From NCBI RefSeq assembly GCF_009796805.1, contig NZ_CP047029.1, positions 310,001-374,000 of the forward strand: 64,000 nucleotides of DNA. The letters are read 5' to 3'. The stretch is from Algibacter sp. L1A34 (GTDB lineage: Bacteria; Bacteroidota; Bacteroidia; Flavobacteriales; Flavobacteriaceae). Numbering within the stretch: position 1 is the first letter of the stretch; every line of letters starts with the position of its first letter. The notes below the pieces were generated by a model that saw only the letters and a program-made list of their open reading frames with translations, was not told the origin of the DNA and did no database searches. Of this stretch, positions 43,786 through 51,523 are shown piece after piece. Made by a program: the position numbers and the translations under genes.

Positions 43786-44370
43786 ATGAAAGGTCTGAAT
43801 TTATCACAACGCGTAAAAACTTTAAGAAACCTAAAGGGCATGACTCAAGAATCATTAGCAGAAAACTCCGGATTAAGTTTAAGAACTATTCAGCGTATTG
43901 AAAATAACAAAACCGAACCGCGAGGCGATTCCTTAAAACGATTAGCTATCGCTTTGAAAACAACTCCCGACGATCTTCTTGATTGGGCCATTCAAGAAGA
44001 CAAAGGGTACTTAACATTAATGAGTTTATCTGCACTTGGTTTTTTATTCTTTCCAGTTTTAGGAATAATAATTCCTTTGGTATTTTGGATTCTCAAAAAG
44101 GACAAATTAAAACATGTAGATAAAATAGGGAAATCCATTTTAAATTTTGAAATTACTTGGTCTATTATCTTTTTCTCTTATTTTATCTTAATATTTTTAG
44201 CCCTATTCAGTAGAGTAATGACTCACATAGGCCCGTCGAGTATTTTGAAAATTTATATTCCAATCATTATTTTATACCTCTATAATTTCACTATAATTAT
44301 TGTTAACTCCATTAGGATTTCTAAAAATAAAGACACTAAATATATTCCGGCATTTAGAATATTTAAATAA
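43786..44370 (+). CDS. membrane-bound XRE-family HTH protein
   Basis: A 194-residue protein. Residues about 5-65 are a Cro/C1-type helix-turn-helix (LRNLKGMTQESLAENSGLSL, then RTIQRIENNKTEPRG). From about 75 on it has three or four membrane helices (LGFLFFPVLGIIIPLVFW, IIFFSYFILIFLALF, YIPIIILYLYNFTII), in a layout like DUF4870. A DNA-binding domain tied to the membrane suggests a one-component sensor that responds at the membrane. The signal and targets are unknown. It converges on the LytTR gene. Confidence 0.75.
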   Translation: MKGLNLSQRVKTLRNLKGMTQESLAENSGLSLRTIQRIENNKTEPRGDSLKRLAIALKTTPDDLLDWAIQEDKGYLTLMSLSALGFLFFPVLGIIIPLVFWILKKDKLKHVDKIGKSILNFEITWSIIFFSYFILIFLALFSRVMTHIGPSSILKIYIPIIILYLYNFTIIIVNSIRISKNKDTKYIPAFRIFK

Positions 44371-44419
44371 ACAGACGACTACTTTACCCAAGCGATTGAT
44401 TTTCATCGTCTCCCACTCA

Positions 44420-45175
44420 CTACTCCAACCAATTCTTAAAATCTTTAACCCGTTCGCGGGCAACAATAACATCTTGCTCGCTATACGACTGTAATTTTAT
44501 TTGCAAGCGCGAGTTGGTGTAACTTATCATATCTTTTATCGCATTTATATTTACGAAGAATTTACGATTTATTCGGAAGAAGGTTTGTGGTTCCAATTCA
44601 TTTTCTAACTGGTCTAGGGTAGTATCTAATAGATAATTTCTACCTTCGGATGTAAATGCATACGTTCCTTTATTTTCGCTGTAAAAACATTCTATATCGT
44701 CTATATTAATAAGTTTTAAGTGCTGCCCAACTTTAACTGAAAAACGTTTTTTATAAACACGATCTAACGGGTTTACAAGTAGTTTTTTAATATCATCAAA
44801 ATCTAAGGTCACGCCTTGTTTTTGAGGTGCACGTTCTTGATATTTATTTACAGCAATTTCTAAATCCTCGTCGTCAATGGGTTTTAATAAATAATCAATA
44901 CTATTAAGTTTGAAAGCCTGTAGTGCGTATTCATCGTAGGCTGTAGTAAAAATAACTGCGCTTTTTATATCGATAGTTTCAAAGATTTCGAATGAAAGTC
45001 CGTCGCTTAATTGAATATCTAAAAATATTAAATCGGGATGCGGATTGTTTTGAAACCACTCTACAGATTCTTCTACAGAATGAAGCATAGTTTCAGCTTC
45101 GACATTTAAAACTTTTAATTGACGTTGAAGTCGGCGTGCCGATGGTTTCTCATCTTCTATAATAATTACTTTCAT
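44420..45175 (-). CDS. LytTR family response regulator
   Basis: A 251-residue regulator with a receiver domain (acidic Glu7-Asp8, phospho-acceptor Asp53 in LIFLDIQLSDG, Lys in YLLKPIDD) and a C-terminal LytTR DNA-binding domain (VKVGQHLKLINIDDIECFYS, then FFRINRKFFVNINAI). It is the partner of the LytS-type kinase at 45790-47124, separated by a 2TM protein gene and repeat copy C. Targets are unknown; such pairs in Bacteroidota often act on their own operon. Confidence 0.92.
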   Translation of the reverse strand: MKVIIIEDEKPSARRLQRQLKVLNVEAETMLHSVEESVEWFQNNPHPDLIFLDIQLSDGLSFEIFETIDIKSAVIFTTAYDEYALQAFKLNSIDYLLKPIDDEDLEIAVNKYQERAPQKQGVTLDFDDIKKLLVNPLDRVYKKRFSVKVGQHLKLINIDDIECFYSENKGTYAFTSEGRNYLLDTTLDQLENELEPQTFFRINRKFFVNINAIKDMISYTNSRLQIKLQSYSEQDVIVARERVKDFKNWLE

Positions 45176-45312
45176 GTATTTTGTTTCTGTTTAAAACTAC
45201 AGTTTTTCTTTTAACGATGTCATGTTCAATGGGAATATAATTACTCTTTGATACGCATTTTAAAACGTTCCAAAAAATCACTGTAAAAAACGACTTTTAG
45301 CAAACTTGCCCC

Positions 45313-45407
45313 GCGTTAAGGATTGAACGGTTTGTTTGAAATCCTTTTTGTTTTGTGAAAAACAAAAAGATTGAGTAGTGAAAGCCTGACCCGATAGGGT
45401 AACGCCC
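45313..45407 (+). repeat. dispersed structured element, copy C
   Basis: A 95-nt copy. Ends pair perfectly (GCGTTA / TAACGC). The central arm is entirely different in sequence from copies A and B (AATC CTTTTTGTTTT / AAAACAAAAA GATT) yet still base-paired, and the ACCC-gata-GGGT hairpin is kept. It lies 20 bp beyond the 2TM gene stop, opposite in strand. Confidence 0.8.
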
Positions 45408-45427
45408 AAATATTCATAGCCATTTTT

Positions 45428-45754
45428 TTATTCCCACTTGGTTTGATCGTTCTTCATATATTCTTGAATTTTACGTTCTTCCCAACTTTTACTAAACATA
45501 GCATTTTTACCGAATACACCCATAGCGTGAAAAGCCAAGCCAATACCCCAGAAAAAAGCGGTGCTAAAGGTTCCAAAATGCCAGAAATCTGCGCCGGAAT
45601 TAAAGGCTATCATGCCTATTAAAAATAAGTTAATTATCACGTAGAAAAAGGCATGTGAATAAAAACCTTTGAGTGCTTTTAGACGTTTTTCGGCACGTAA
45701 ATAAGCGTCTTCTTTTTCAAAATCATTATTGTTATTATTGTAGATCCTTTCCAT
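45428..45754 (-). CDS. 2TM domain protein
   Basis: A 108-residue membrane protein with two helices (HAFFYVIINLFLIGMIAF and FSTAFFWGIGLAFHAMGVF) and the C-terminal signature MFSKSWEERKIQEYM of the 2TM family, small proteins found beside LytS/LytTR systems. I start at the ATG at 45754; a longer frame up to 45799 overlaps the end of the kinase gene and is less likely. It is a paralogue of the domain fused to the C-terminus of the adjacent kinase. Confidence 0.82.
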   Translation of the reverse strand: MERIYNNNNNDFEKEDAYLRAEKRLKALKGFYSHAFFYVIINLFLIGMIAFNSGADFWHFGTFSTAFFWGIGLAFHAMGVFGKNAMFSKSWEERKIQEYMKNDQTKWE

Positions 45755-45789
45755 GATGTTTTGTTTTAAGGGTTTGCAAAAACTCGATT

Positions 45790-47124
45790 CTAATTCCATT
45801 TATTCTGTTCGTTACGCATAAACTCGTCCATTTTTCGCTTTTCCCAGTTTCTACCAAAAAGGCCATTTCTTACAAATACACGGTAAGCATGAATGCATAA
45901 ACCTATACCCCAACCAAACATTGGAAACCAGAACCATTGTACATTCCAGAACGTTTTGTAATTTACAAATACTAAAAAAGGAATAACTAGGCAGTATGAT
46001 AAAAGGCTATAATAAAAACTTTTTAACTCGTCTACGTGATTGCGGGCTCTTAAATATTGATCGTTTACTTCTGTTTTATGTGTGTTCATGATTGTTATTT
46101 TTTTTGTGAGCATCGGGATACTTACCGCAAAGGTGCTCGCTTGTTGATTGATGTTTATTTTTTTATTGGTTAAAAGTTGATAGCGCTGCTTGATGTTGTT
46201 TAAGCCTACTCCACTACTTTTTTTAACTATTTGCTTGGGTTGTAAATTATTTTCGACTACCAAGTTGCCGTTACTTTCGTAAATTTTAATACTTAATGGT
46301 TTGCTTGATGTTACCATGTTGTGTTTTACAGCATTTTCTAGCAGTAATTGCAAAGATAATGGCACTACTTTGCTTTCGGGATCTTGAGACGTTTCGGGCA
46401 TTGTAAAAACAATACTATCTTCAAACCGCATTTTTAGTAGCGACATGTAGGTTTTTGCAAACTTGAGCTCCTCGTTAACCGTTACTAATTCTTTGCTTTT
46501 TTGCTCTAAAACGTAGCGATATACTTTGGATAACGACGTTGTAAACTTTTGCGCGTTTACCGGGTTTTCTTCAATTAAACTGCTTAATACATTTAAACTA
46601 TTGAATAAAAAATGTGGATCTAACTGGTTTTTTAAAGCATCGAATTTTGCACTTGCTGTTCCTGCTATTACTTTCTGTTCTTTTACTCTATTTTGTTGAT
46701 AACGGTTGTAAAAAAACACTACATGAAACCCAATTACGATAGTTAAAGTAACCCATAAACCAAATTGATAGTTTTGCCATTTTTGATTAGCTAGAAAGGT
46801 GCTGAATGAGTTTCCAAAATAAAAAACATTGGTTACAGCTAGTAGAAAAAAGAGTCCGATAAGTGTTATAACTGTCGATCCTGCAATACCTAAAAGGATG
46901 CGTTTAATATAATCGGCTTGTTTCCAGTTTTTTCGCTCCATATAATCGAAGAAAAACATATTTGAATACCCCAAAACAAAAGCGTACAACTGATAAAAAA
47001 CAAAACTTATAACTGATTCATTAAAGCTTCCAAACTGAAATCCATTTTGTAAAAAACTCCCAACTAAAAACACCAAACATCCCAATATAAAGGTAACGAT
47101 GATATATTTTACTGATTTTGTCAT
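45790..47124 (-). CDS. LytS-type histidine kinase fused to a C-terminal 2TM domain
   Basis: A 444-residue membrane protein. Residues 1-140 have four membrane helices; the His_kinase motif NQLDPHFLFNSLNVL has His171, and the ATPase domain follows with LLLENAVKHN and SSGVGLNNIKQRY, ending near residue 340. Residues 346-444 are a complete 2TM domain that begins with its own Met (MNTHKTEVNDQYLRAR). In relatives these are usually separate genes. The join has an A8 run in the coding strand (46098-46105); one A fewer would create a TAA directly before the 2TM ATG at 46089. The fusion may be real or a single-base indel. Confidence 0.87.
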   Translation of the reverse strand: MTKSVKYIIVTFILGCLVFLVGSFLQNGFQFGSFNESVISFVFYQLYAFVLGYSNMFFFDYMERKNWKQADYIKRILLGIAGSTVITLIGLFFLLAVTNVFYFGNSFSTFLANQKWQNYQFGLWVTLTIVIGFHVVFFYNRYQQNRVKEQKVIAGTASAKFDALKNQLDPHFLFNSLNVLSSLIEENPVNAQKFTTSLSKVYRYVLEQKSKELVTVNEELKFAKTYMSLLKMRFEDSIVFTMPETSQDPESKVVPLSLQLLLENAVKHNMVTSSKPLSIKIYESNGNLVVENNLQPKQIVKKSSGVGLNNIKQRYQLLTNKKININQQASTFAVSIPMLTKKITIMNTHKTEVNDQYLRARNHVDELKSFYYSLLSYCLVIPFLVFVNYKTFWNVQWFWFPMFGWGIGLCIHAYRVFVRNGLFGRNWEKRKMDEFMRNEQNKWN

Positions 47125-47323
47125 GCTTTAATTTTAATAGGTTTTGTTTTTACTTTTTTCATTCTGAATTACTTTGACTGTGTCGCTTCCTCTAATTTTA
47201 ATAATAGTTTGTTCCATGATTATTTGTTTTATGATTAATGATAGTACAAATATCGAACAGAACTATTGTTTTATTAAAATTGAATTACCGAACTGTAATT
47301 ATTTTATGATGAATTGTAATTTA

Positions 47324-47361
47324 CAAAAAAAAGCAGCCTAAAAAATATTTTAGACTGCTTA
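47324..47361 (-). terminator. intrinsic terminator after tonB
   Basis: Read on the minus strand, arms AAGCAGTCTAAAA and TTTTAGGCTGCTT pair and are followed by T7. It lies 25 bp beyond the tonB stop. Confidence 0.75.
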
Positions 47362-47385
47362 CAAATTAACTTTTAGACTTTACTG

Positions 47386-48117
47386 TTATCCCTCGTATTT
47401 AAAAAAGATAGGAACAGCATATGCTACTTTTACTGGTTTTCCACGTTGTTTGCCTGGTTTCATTTTTGGCAACTTACCAATGATACGTTCTGCTTCTTTC
47501 TCTAAAACTTTATCTGGACCACGAGAACGAATGTTTGTTGTATTACCATCTGTATCAATTATAAATACTACAGAAACACGACCTTGAATCCCCATATCTA
47601 ATGCTGTCTGTGGGTAAGTAAAGTTTTTAACCACATGCTCTTGCATTTTTTTCTGAAAACAATCTTTTGTTTGTTTCTTGCTCAAACCTTCGCATCCTGG
47701 AAAAACAGGAACATCTTCAATAACAGCGAAAGCAACTTCAGCTTCTTCTTCATACTTTTCAACTATAACATCACCTACCGCTACAATATGCTCTGAGATC
47801 GCGTCGTCTTGTCCTGTTTCTGTACTTTCAAAAACAGTTTCTTCTATTTCCGCAACATCTTCAACAATTTCAATCGTTTGCGTAACAACAACAGGAGGAG
47901 CTGCAGGGGGGGGCGGTGTATTTACCTTTACAATAGGAATATCGTCCTCATAGATAACTTCCATATCTAGGGTATCCATTGCAATAGATTCTTGTGGTTC
48001 GTAAGTCTTGAATTCCAAGGCTTGCCAAGACAAAAATAACATCAAATTAAGACCTATAGCAAAATACAAACTGCTGTTACGGCCAATTTCTAATTGTGGG
48101 TTCTTTTTAACTTCCAT
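47386..48117 (-). CDS. tonB: energy transducer TonB
   Basis: A 243-residue protein with one membrane helix near 18-34 (YFAIGLNLMLFLSWQAL), a proline-rich stretch (VNTPPPPAAPPVV) and an acidic linker, then a C-terminal TonB domain (FTYPQTALDMGIQGRVSVVF, ending MKPGKQRGKPVKVAY). It couples the proton motive force through ExbBD to outer-membrane receptors. No exbBD lies next to it, so it is one of the several orphan TonB proteins of this group. An Fnr-like palindrome lies at 48168-48181. Confidence 0.93.
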   Translation of the reverse strand: MEVKKNPQLEIGRNSSLYFAIGLNLMLFLSWQALEFKTYEPQESIAMDTLDMEVIYEDDIPIVKVNTPPPPAAPPVVVTQTIEIVEDVAEIEETVFESTETGQDDAISEHIVAVGDVIVEKYEEEAEVAFAVIEDVPVFPGCEGLSKKQTKDCFQKKMQEHVVKNFTYPQTALDMGIQGRVSVVFIIDTDGNTTNIRSRGPDKVLEKEAERIIGKLPKMKPGKQRGKPVKVAYAVPIFFKYEG

Positions 48118-48167
48118 GACTACTTATTTTAATACTGTAAAATTATTATAATTAGCAAAAAGCAACT

Positions 48168-48181
48168 ATGACAATTATCAT
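48168..48181. promoter_or_regulatory. Fnr-like palindrome upstream of tonB
   Basis: ATGACAATTATCAT fits ATGAY-N4-RTCAT and is 57 bp from the tonB start, but no TAnnTTTG-like box lies at the 36.5-bp distance seen at the other sites, so function is uncertain. Confidence 0.4.
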
Positions 48182-48241
48182 ATTCCTCAAATACTAGTCA
48201 AAAAATTACGAATTCATAAAAAAATAACCATTAAAACCAAA

Positions 48242-48270
48242 AAAGACCGTCCTGAAGGACAGCCAATTAC
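48242..48270 (-). terminator. probable intrinsic terminator after the PfkB kinase gene
   Basis: On the minus strand GGCTGTCC-ttca-GGACGGTC forms a hairpin (with G-T pairs) followed by T6. It lies 69 bp beyond the stop at 48339. Confidence 0.65.
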
Positions 48271-48338
48271 TTTTGTTTCTATTTATTTCAAATTAAATAC
48301 CTCTTATAATATTTAATTTGAAAGGATGAAAAATATTA

Positions 48339-49346
48339 CTACCTCGTTAATCGTCCAGATTTGTTTCCGCCTAAAATCCCCATCACTTCATTAACGGTAG
48401 CCAAATTAACATCACCCTCGTAAGTGTGTTTTAAAGCACAAGCAGCACTTGCAAACTCAATAGCTTTATAATCGTCATGCAATTCTTGCAACCCATAAAT
48501 AAGTCCTGCAGCAAATGCATCTCCCGTTCCAATTCTATCTATTACGTGAGTAATATCTAAATCTTCCGTTTCTCTAAATTCTATACCATTCCACATTCTA
48601 GCACGTATTTTATGCCAAGATGCGTTAACTGATGTTCTAATTTTATCAAAAACTTTTTCTATGGAAGGAAATTCCTCTATTAATTGTTTACTGGCTGTAA
48701 TAAAATCTTCATTTGAATAACTGAAGTTTGTTCCTAAAACTTCATTCATTTCATTAACCCCTCCTATAAAGATGGTTGAATAATTAAGTAATTCCGTTAA
48801 AGCCTCTTTTGGATTTTTACCATATTTCCACAATCCATTTCGGTAAGTAGGATCTGCCGAAATATGAAACCCTCTTTCTTTTGCCAAAATCAACCCTTCT
48901 CTTAAAGTATCAAAACTACCTTGTGTAAGCGCTGGCGTAATACCCGTCCAATGAAACCATTTCCCATCATCCAAAGCCTTATCCCAATCTACTTTAGATG
49001 GTACAATCTCTGAAAAAGAGGAATGCGAGCGGTTATAAGAAATATTACTAGGTCTCATTACTGCTCCAACTTCAAAGAAATAAACACCGAGTGGACGTTT
49101 AGAATAACTAATCGCCGAGGTGTCAACTCCAAATTTACGTATATATGATAACGCTGTTTCTCCAATAAAATCATCAGAAACAGCACTAATATGCCTAACA
49201 TTACCACCAAAATTGGCAATAGAAATCCCAACATTTAATTCGGTACCTCCAAAATAAAACTCAACCATATTAGATTGCATAAATTTTTTGTGTCCACGAG
49301 GTGAAATGCGCATTAATACTTCTCCAAAGGTGATTATTTGACTCAT
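48339..49346 (-). CDS. PfkB family sugar kinase (KDG kinase-like)
   Basis: A 335-residue ribokinase-fold kinase. The N-terminal FGGTELNVGISIANFGG and the C-terminal DRIGTGDAFAAGLIYGL (catalytic Asp and anion hole) are intact. The overall layout, with GEVLMRISP at the start, is closest to 2-keto-3-deoxygluconate kinases, which phosphorylate KDG from uronate or pectin breakdown, but no aldolase or uronate gene is adjacent. Fructokinase activity is a second option. A TAAATTTG box lies at 49372-49379. Confidence 0.82.
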   Translation of the reverse strand: MSQIITFGEVLMRISPRGHKKFMQSNMVEFYFGGTELNVGISIANFGGNVRHISAVSDDFIGETALSYIRKFGVDTSAISYSKRPLGVYFFEVGAVMRPSNISYNRSHSSFSEIVPSKVDWDKALDDGKWFHWTGITPALTQGSFDTLREGLILAKERGFHISADPTYRNGLWKYGKNPKEALTELLNYSTIFIGGVNEMNEVLGTNFSYSNEDFITASKQLIEEFPSIEKVFDKIRTSVNASWHKIRARMWNGIEFRETEDLDITHVIDRIGTGDAFAAGLIYGLQELHDDYKAIEFASAACALKHTYEGDVNLATVNEVMGILGGNKSGRLTR

Positions 49347-49371
49347 AAATATATTTGTGAAATTATTCGAA

Positions 49372-49379
49372 CAAATTTA
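49372..49379 (-). promoter_or_regulatory. -7 box TAAATTTG of the PfkB kinase gene
   Basis: Exact TAnnTTTG match on the minus strand, 26 bp upstream of the start codon at 49346. Confidence 0.5.
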
Positions 49380-49515
49380 ACATTTGATTTTGGTATTACT
49401 CAGTAAACCTTATTTTTTTTGCTAAAATTACAGATATCGCATTGAATTTGTTAGCTTATTAAAATTAGAGTAACTTCGTTAAGCTTCTTCTAACAAAATT
49501 TAAATTATATTTTTT

Positions 49516-50151
49516 ATGAAAATTATAGCCACTAACCTTGCCAAACCCACCACCATTAAGTGGAATAACAAAGATGTTGTTACTGGTATTTATAAAACAC
49601 CAACTAACTCACCTATTTTTCTAGGTAAAACGGATGTTGATAAAGATGAAGTAACCGACCGTAAATACCACGGAGGTGAATTTAAAGCATGTTATATTTT
49701 CTCGGAAAAACATTATGATTATTGGAAAAACCTTTATCCAAACTTAGATTGGAATTGGGGCATGTTCGGAGAAAATTTAACTATTTCTAATTTCGATGAA
49801 TCGGAAGTTTTTGTGGGTAGTATTTACAAAATTGGAGAGGCTTTAGTGCAAATAACACAACCGCGAGAACCTTGTTTTAAGTTGGGTGTAAAATTTGGCA
49901 ACCAGAATATATTGAAGGCTTTTATAGATCATGGATTTCCGGGTACTTATATTCGAATTTTAAAAGAAGGCTTTGTAAAAACTGGAGATTATATGGTTTT
50001 AGAGGAAGAAGCAACAAACTCTTTAACGATTTCTGAAATGTACAATTTACTTTATGCCAAAGAAAAAGACCAGAATTTACTTAAGTTAGTTATTAAAAAT
50101 GATGCACTTCCGCAGAAAAAAAGAGACAAATTAGCTGCTTATTTAAAATAA
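49516..50151 (+). CDS. MOSC domain protein (YiiM-like)
   Basis: A 211-residue soluble protein with a MOSC domain. The fold signature is visible in DVDKDEVTDRKYHGGEFKA, FGENLTIS and the conserved Cys in ITQPREPCFKLGVKF (about residue 123). MOSC proteins, such as YiiM, bind molybdenum cofactor and reduce N-hydroxylated compounds. Length fits YiiM-type proteins. It is followed after 42 bp by the helicase gene, which has its own -7 box. Confidence 0.88.
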   Translation: MKIIATNLAKPTTIKWNNKDVVTGIYKTPTNSPIFLGKTDVDKDEVTDRKYHGGEFKACYIFSEKHYDYWKNLYPNLDWNWGMFGENLTISNFDESEVFVGSIYKIGEALVQITQPREPCFKLGVKFGNQNILKAFIDHGFPGTYIRILKEGFVKTGDYMVLEEEATNSLTISEMYNLLYAKEKDQNLLKLVIKNDALPQKKRDKLAAYLK

Positions 50152-50168
50152 GGTGAAAGGGTTTATAG

Positions 50169-50176
50169 TATCTTTG
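50169..50176 (+). promoter_or_regulatory. -7 box TATCTTTG of the DEAD-box helicase gene
   Basis: Exact TAnnTTTG match 17 bp upstream of the ATG at 50194. Confidence 0.5.
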
Positions 50177-50193
50177 CCATAAATTATTTTTAT

Positions 50194-51435
50194 ATGTCGT
50201 TTAAAGACTTACAATTAAATCGCCCAATTTTAAGAGCCGTTGCCGAAGCTGGTTACGATAACCCTACTTTGGTTCAAGAAAAAACCATTCCTTTAGTTTT
50301 AGAAGGAAAAGATGTTATTGTTTCTGCACAAACCGGAACTGGAAAAACAGCAGCTTTCGCTCTTCCTATATTACAGCGCTTATTTAATAATCAAGAAGCA
50401 CCAAAAAAGGGTAAAAAAATTAAGGCTTTAATTATTAGTCCAACAAGAGAATTGGCGATTCAAATCGAAAATAATTTTAAAACTTACAGTACATACACGA
50501 GTTTAACAACTACTGTCATTTTTGGAGGTGCTCCCATCGAGCCTCAAAAAGAAGTATTAAAAAAAGGTATAGATATTTTAATTGCTACACCTGGACGTTT
50601 ACTCGATTTACACAAACAAGATGCTGTAAATTTAGATTATGTAGAAACACTTGTGCTAGATGAAGCCGATTTAATGCTCGATATGGGTTTTATTGATGAT
50701 GTTAAAAAAGTGGAACGCCTTTGCACAAACGAAAAACAAATTTTATTATTTTCGGCAACTATTCCATATAAGGTTGAGCAATTAGCCAATACTCTATTAA
50801 ACGAGCCCGAACGTGTTGAAGTCGCTCAAAACTCTTCAACTTCAAAAAATGTAAATCAGTTATTATATTTTGTACCAAAACAGGATAAAATAGAACTAGG
50901 CTTGCATTTACTTCGGAATACGATTAAGGGTAATATTATCATTTTTAGACGTACTAAATTCGGTGTTGATAAACTCGAAAAAACCTTAGTGAAAAACGGC
51001 TATAAAGTAGATAGTATTCATGGAGACAAAAGCCAAACAGCTCGTCAAGATGCTCTACTTCGCTTTAAAAAAGGCGAAGTAAATATTTTAATTGCTACCG
51101 ATGTTGCTGCGCGAGGTATTGATATTAGTGATCTAGATGCTGTAGTAAATTTCGATTTACCAAATATACCAGAAACATACGTACACCGTATTGGTAGAAC
51201 GGCTAGAGCTGGAAAAACAGGAATGGCATATTCATTATGTTCTGCAGACGAAAAAAATTATCTACTGGCTATACAACAACTTATCCAAATACAGCTCGAT
51301 GTTATAGATGAGCACCCTTATCCTTTAGATCCAAAAGCAAAACCTATTGTGCATAAATCGCAAAAAACGGGAAGTAAGCATAAAAAAGGTCGTAAAAGTG
51401 AAGCTTCAAAGAAGAAGAAAAAACGTTGGTATTAA
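50194..51435 (+). CDS. DEAD-box RNA helicase (RhlE-like)
   Basis: A 413-residue ATP-dependent RNA helicase. All core motifs are present: Q motif LVQEKTIP, motif I AQTGTGKTAAF, Ia PTRELAIQ, II DEAD, III SAT, V TDVAARGID and VI HRIGRTARAG. The tail is a lysine-rich stretch (KGRKSEASKKKKKRW) for RNA binding, as in RhlE-type helicases active in ribosome assembly and mRNA turnover. Its own promoter box and a strong terminator make it a single unit. Confidence 0.94.
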   Translation: MSFKDLQLNRPILRAVAEAGYDNPTLVQEKTIPLVLEGKDVIVSAQTGTGKTAAFALPILQRLFNNQEAPKKGKKIKALIISPTRELAIQIENNFKTYSTYTSLTTTVIFGGAPIEPQKEVLKKGIDILIATPGRLLDLHKQDAVNLDYVETLVLDEADLMLDMGFIDDVKKVERLCTNEKQILLFSATIPYKVEQLANTLLNEPERVEVAQNSSTSKNVNQLLYFVPKQDKIELGLHLLRNTIKGNIIIFRRTKFGVDKLEKTLVKNGYKVDSIHGDKSQTARQDALLRFKKGEVNILIATDVAARGIDISDLDAVVNFDLPNIPETYVHRIGRTARAGKTGMAYSLCSADEKNYLLAIQQLIQIQLDVIDEHPYPLDPKAKPIVHKSQKTGSKHKKGRKSEASKKKKKRWY

Positions 51436-51470
51436 TAATTTTTACGAATATTAATATTTCAAAATAAAGC

Positions 51471-51503
51471 AAAAAAAAGAACCTTACAAGGTTCTTTTTT
51501 TTA
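51471..51503. terminator. bidirectional terminator between helicase and response regulator genes
   Basis: Stem AAAAGAACCTT / AAGGTTCTTTT with loop ACA, flanked by A8 and T8. It serves both convergent units. Confidence 0.85.
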
Positions 51504-51523
51504 TTCTAACTTATTTTATAAAA

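Noticed and set aside
47678-47953. Plus-strand 91-codon frame rich in Ser and Thr opposite tonB
   Set aside because: Antisense of the proline-rich and acidic linker of TonB; its composition is explained by the real gene.
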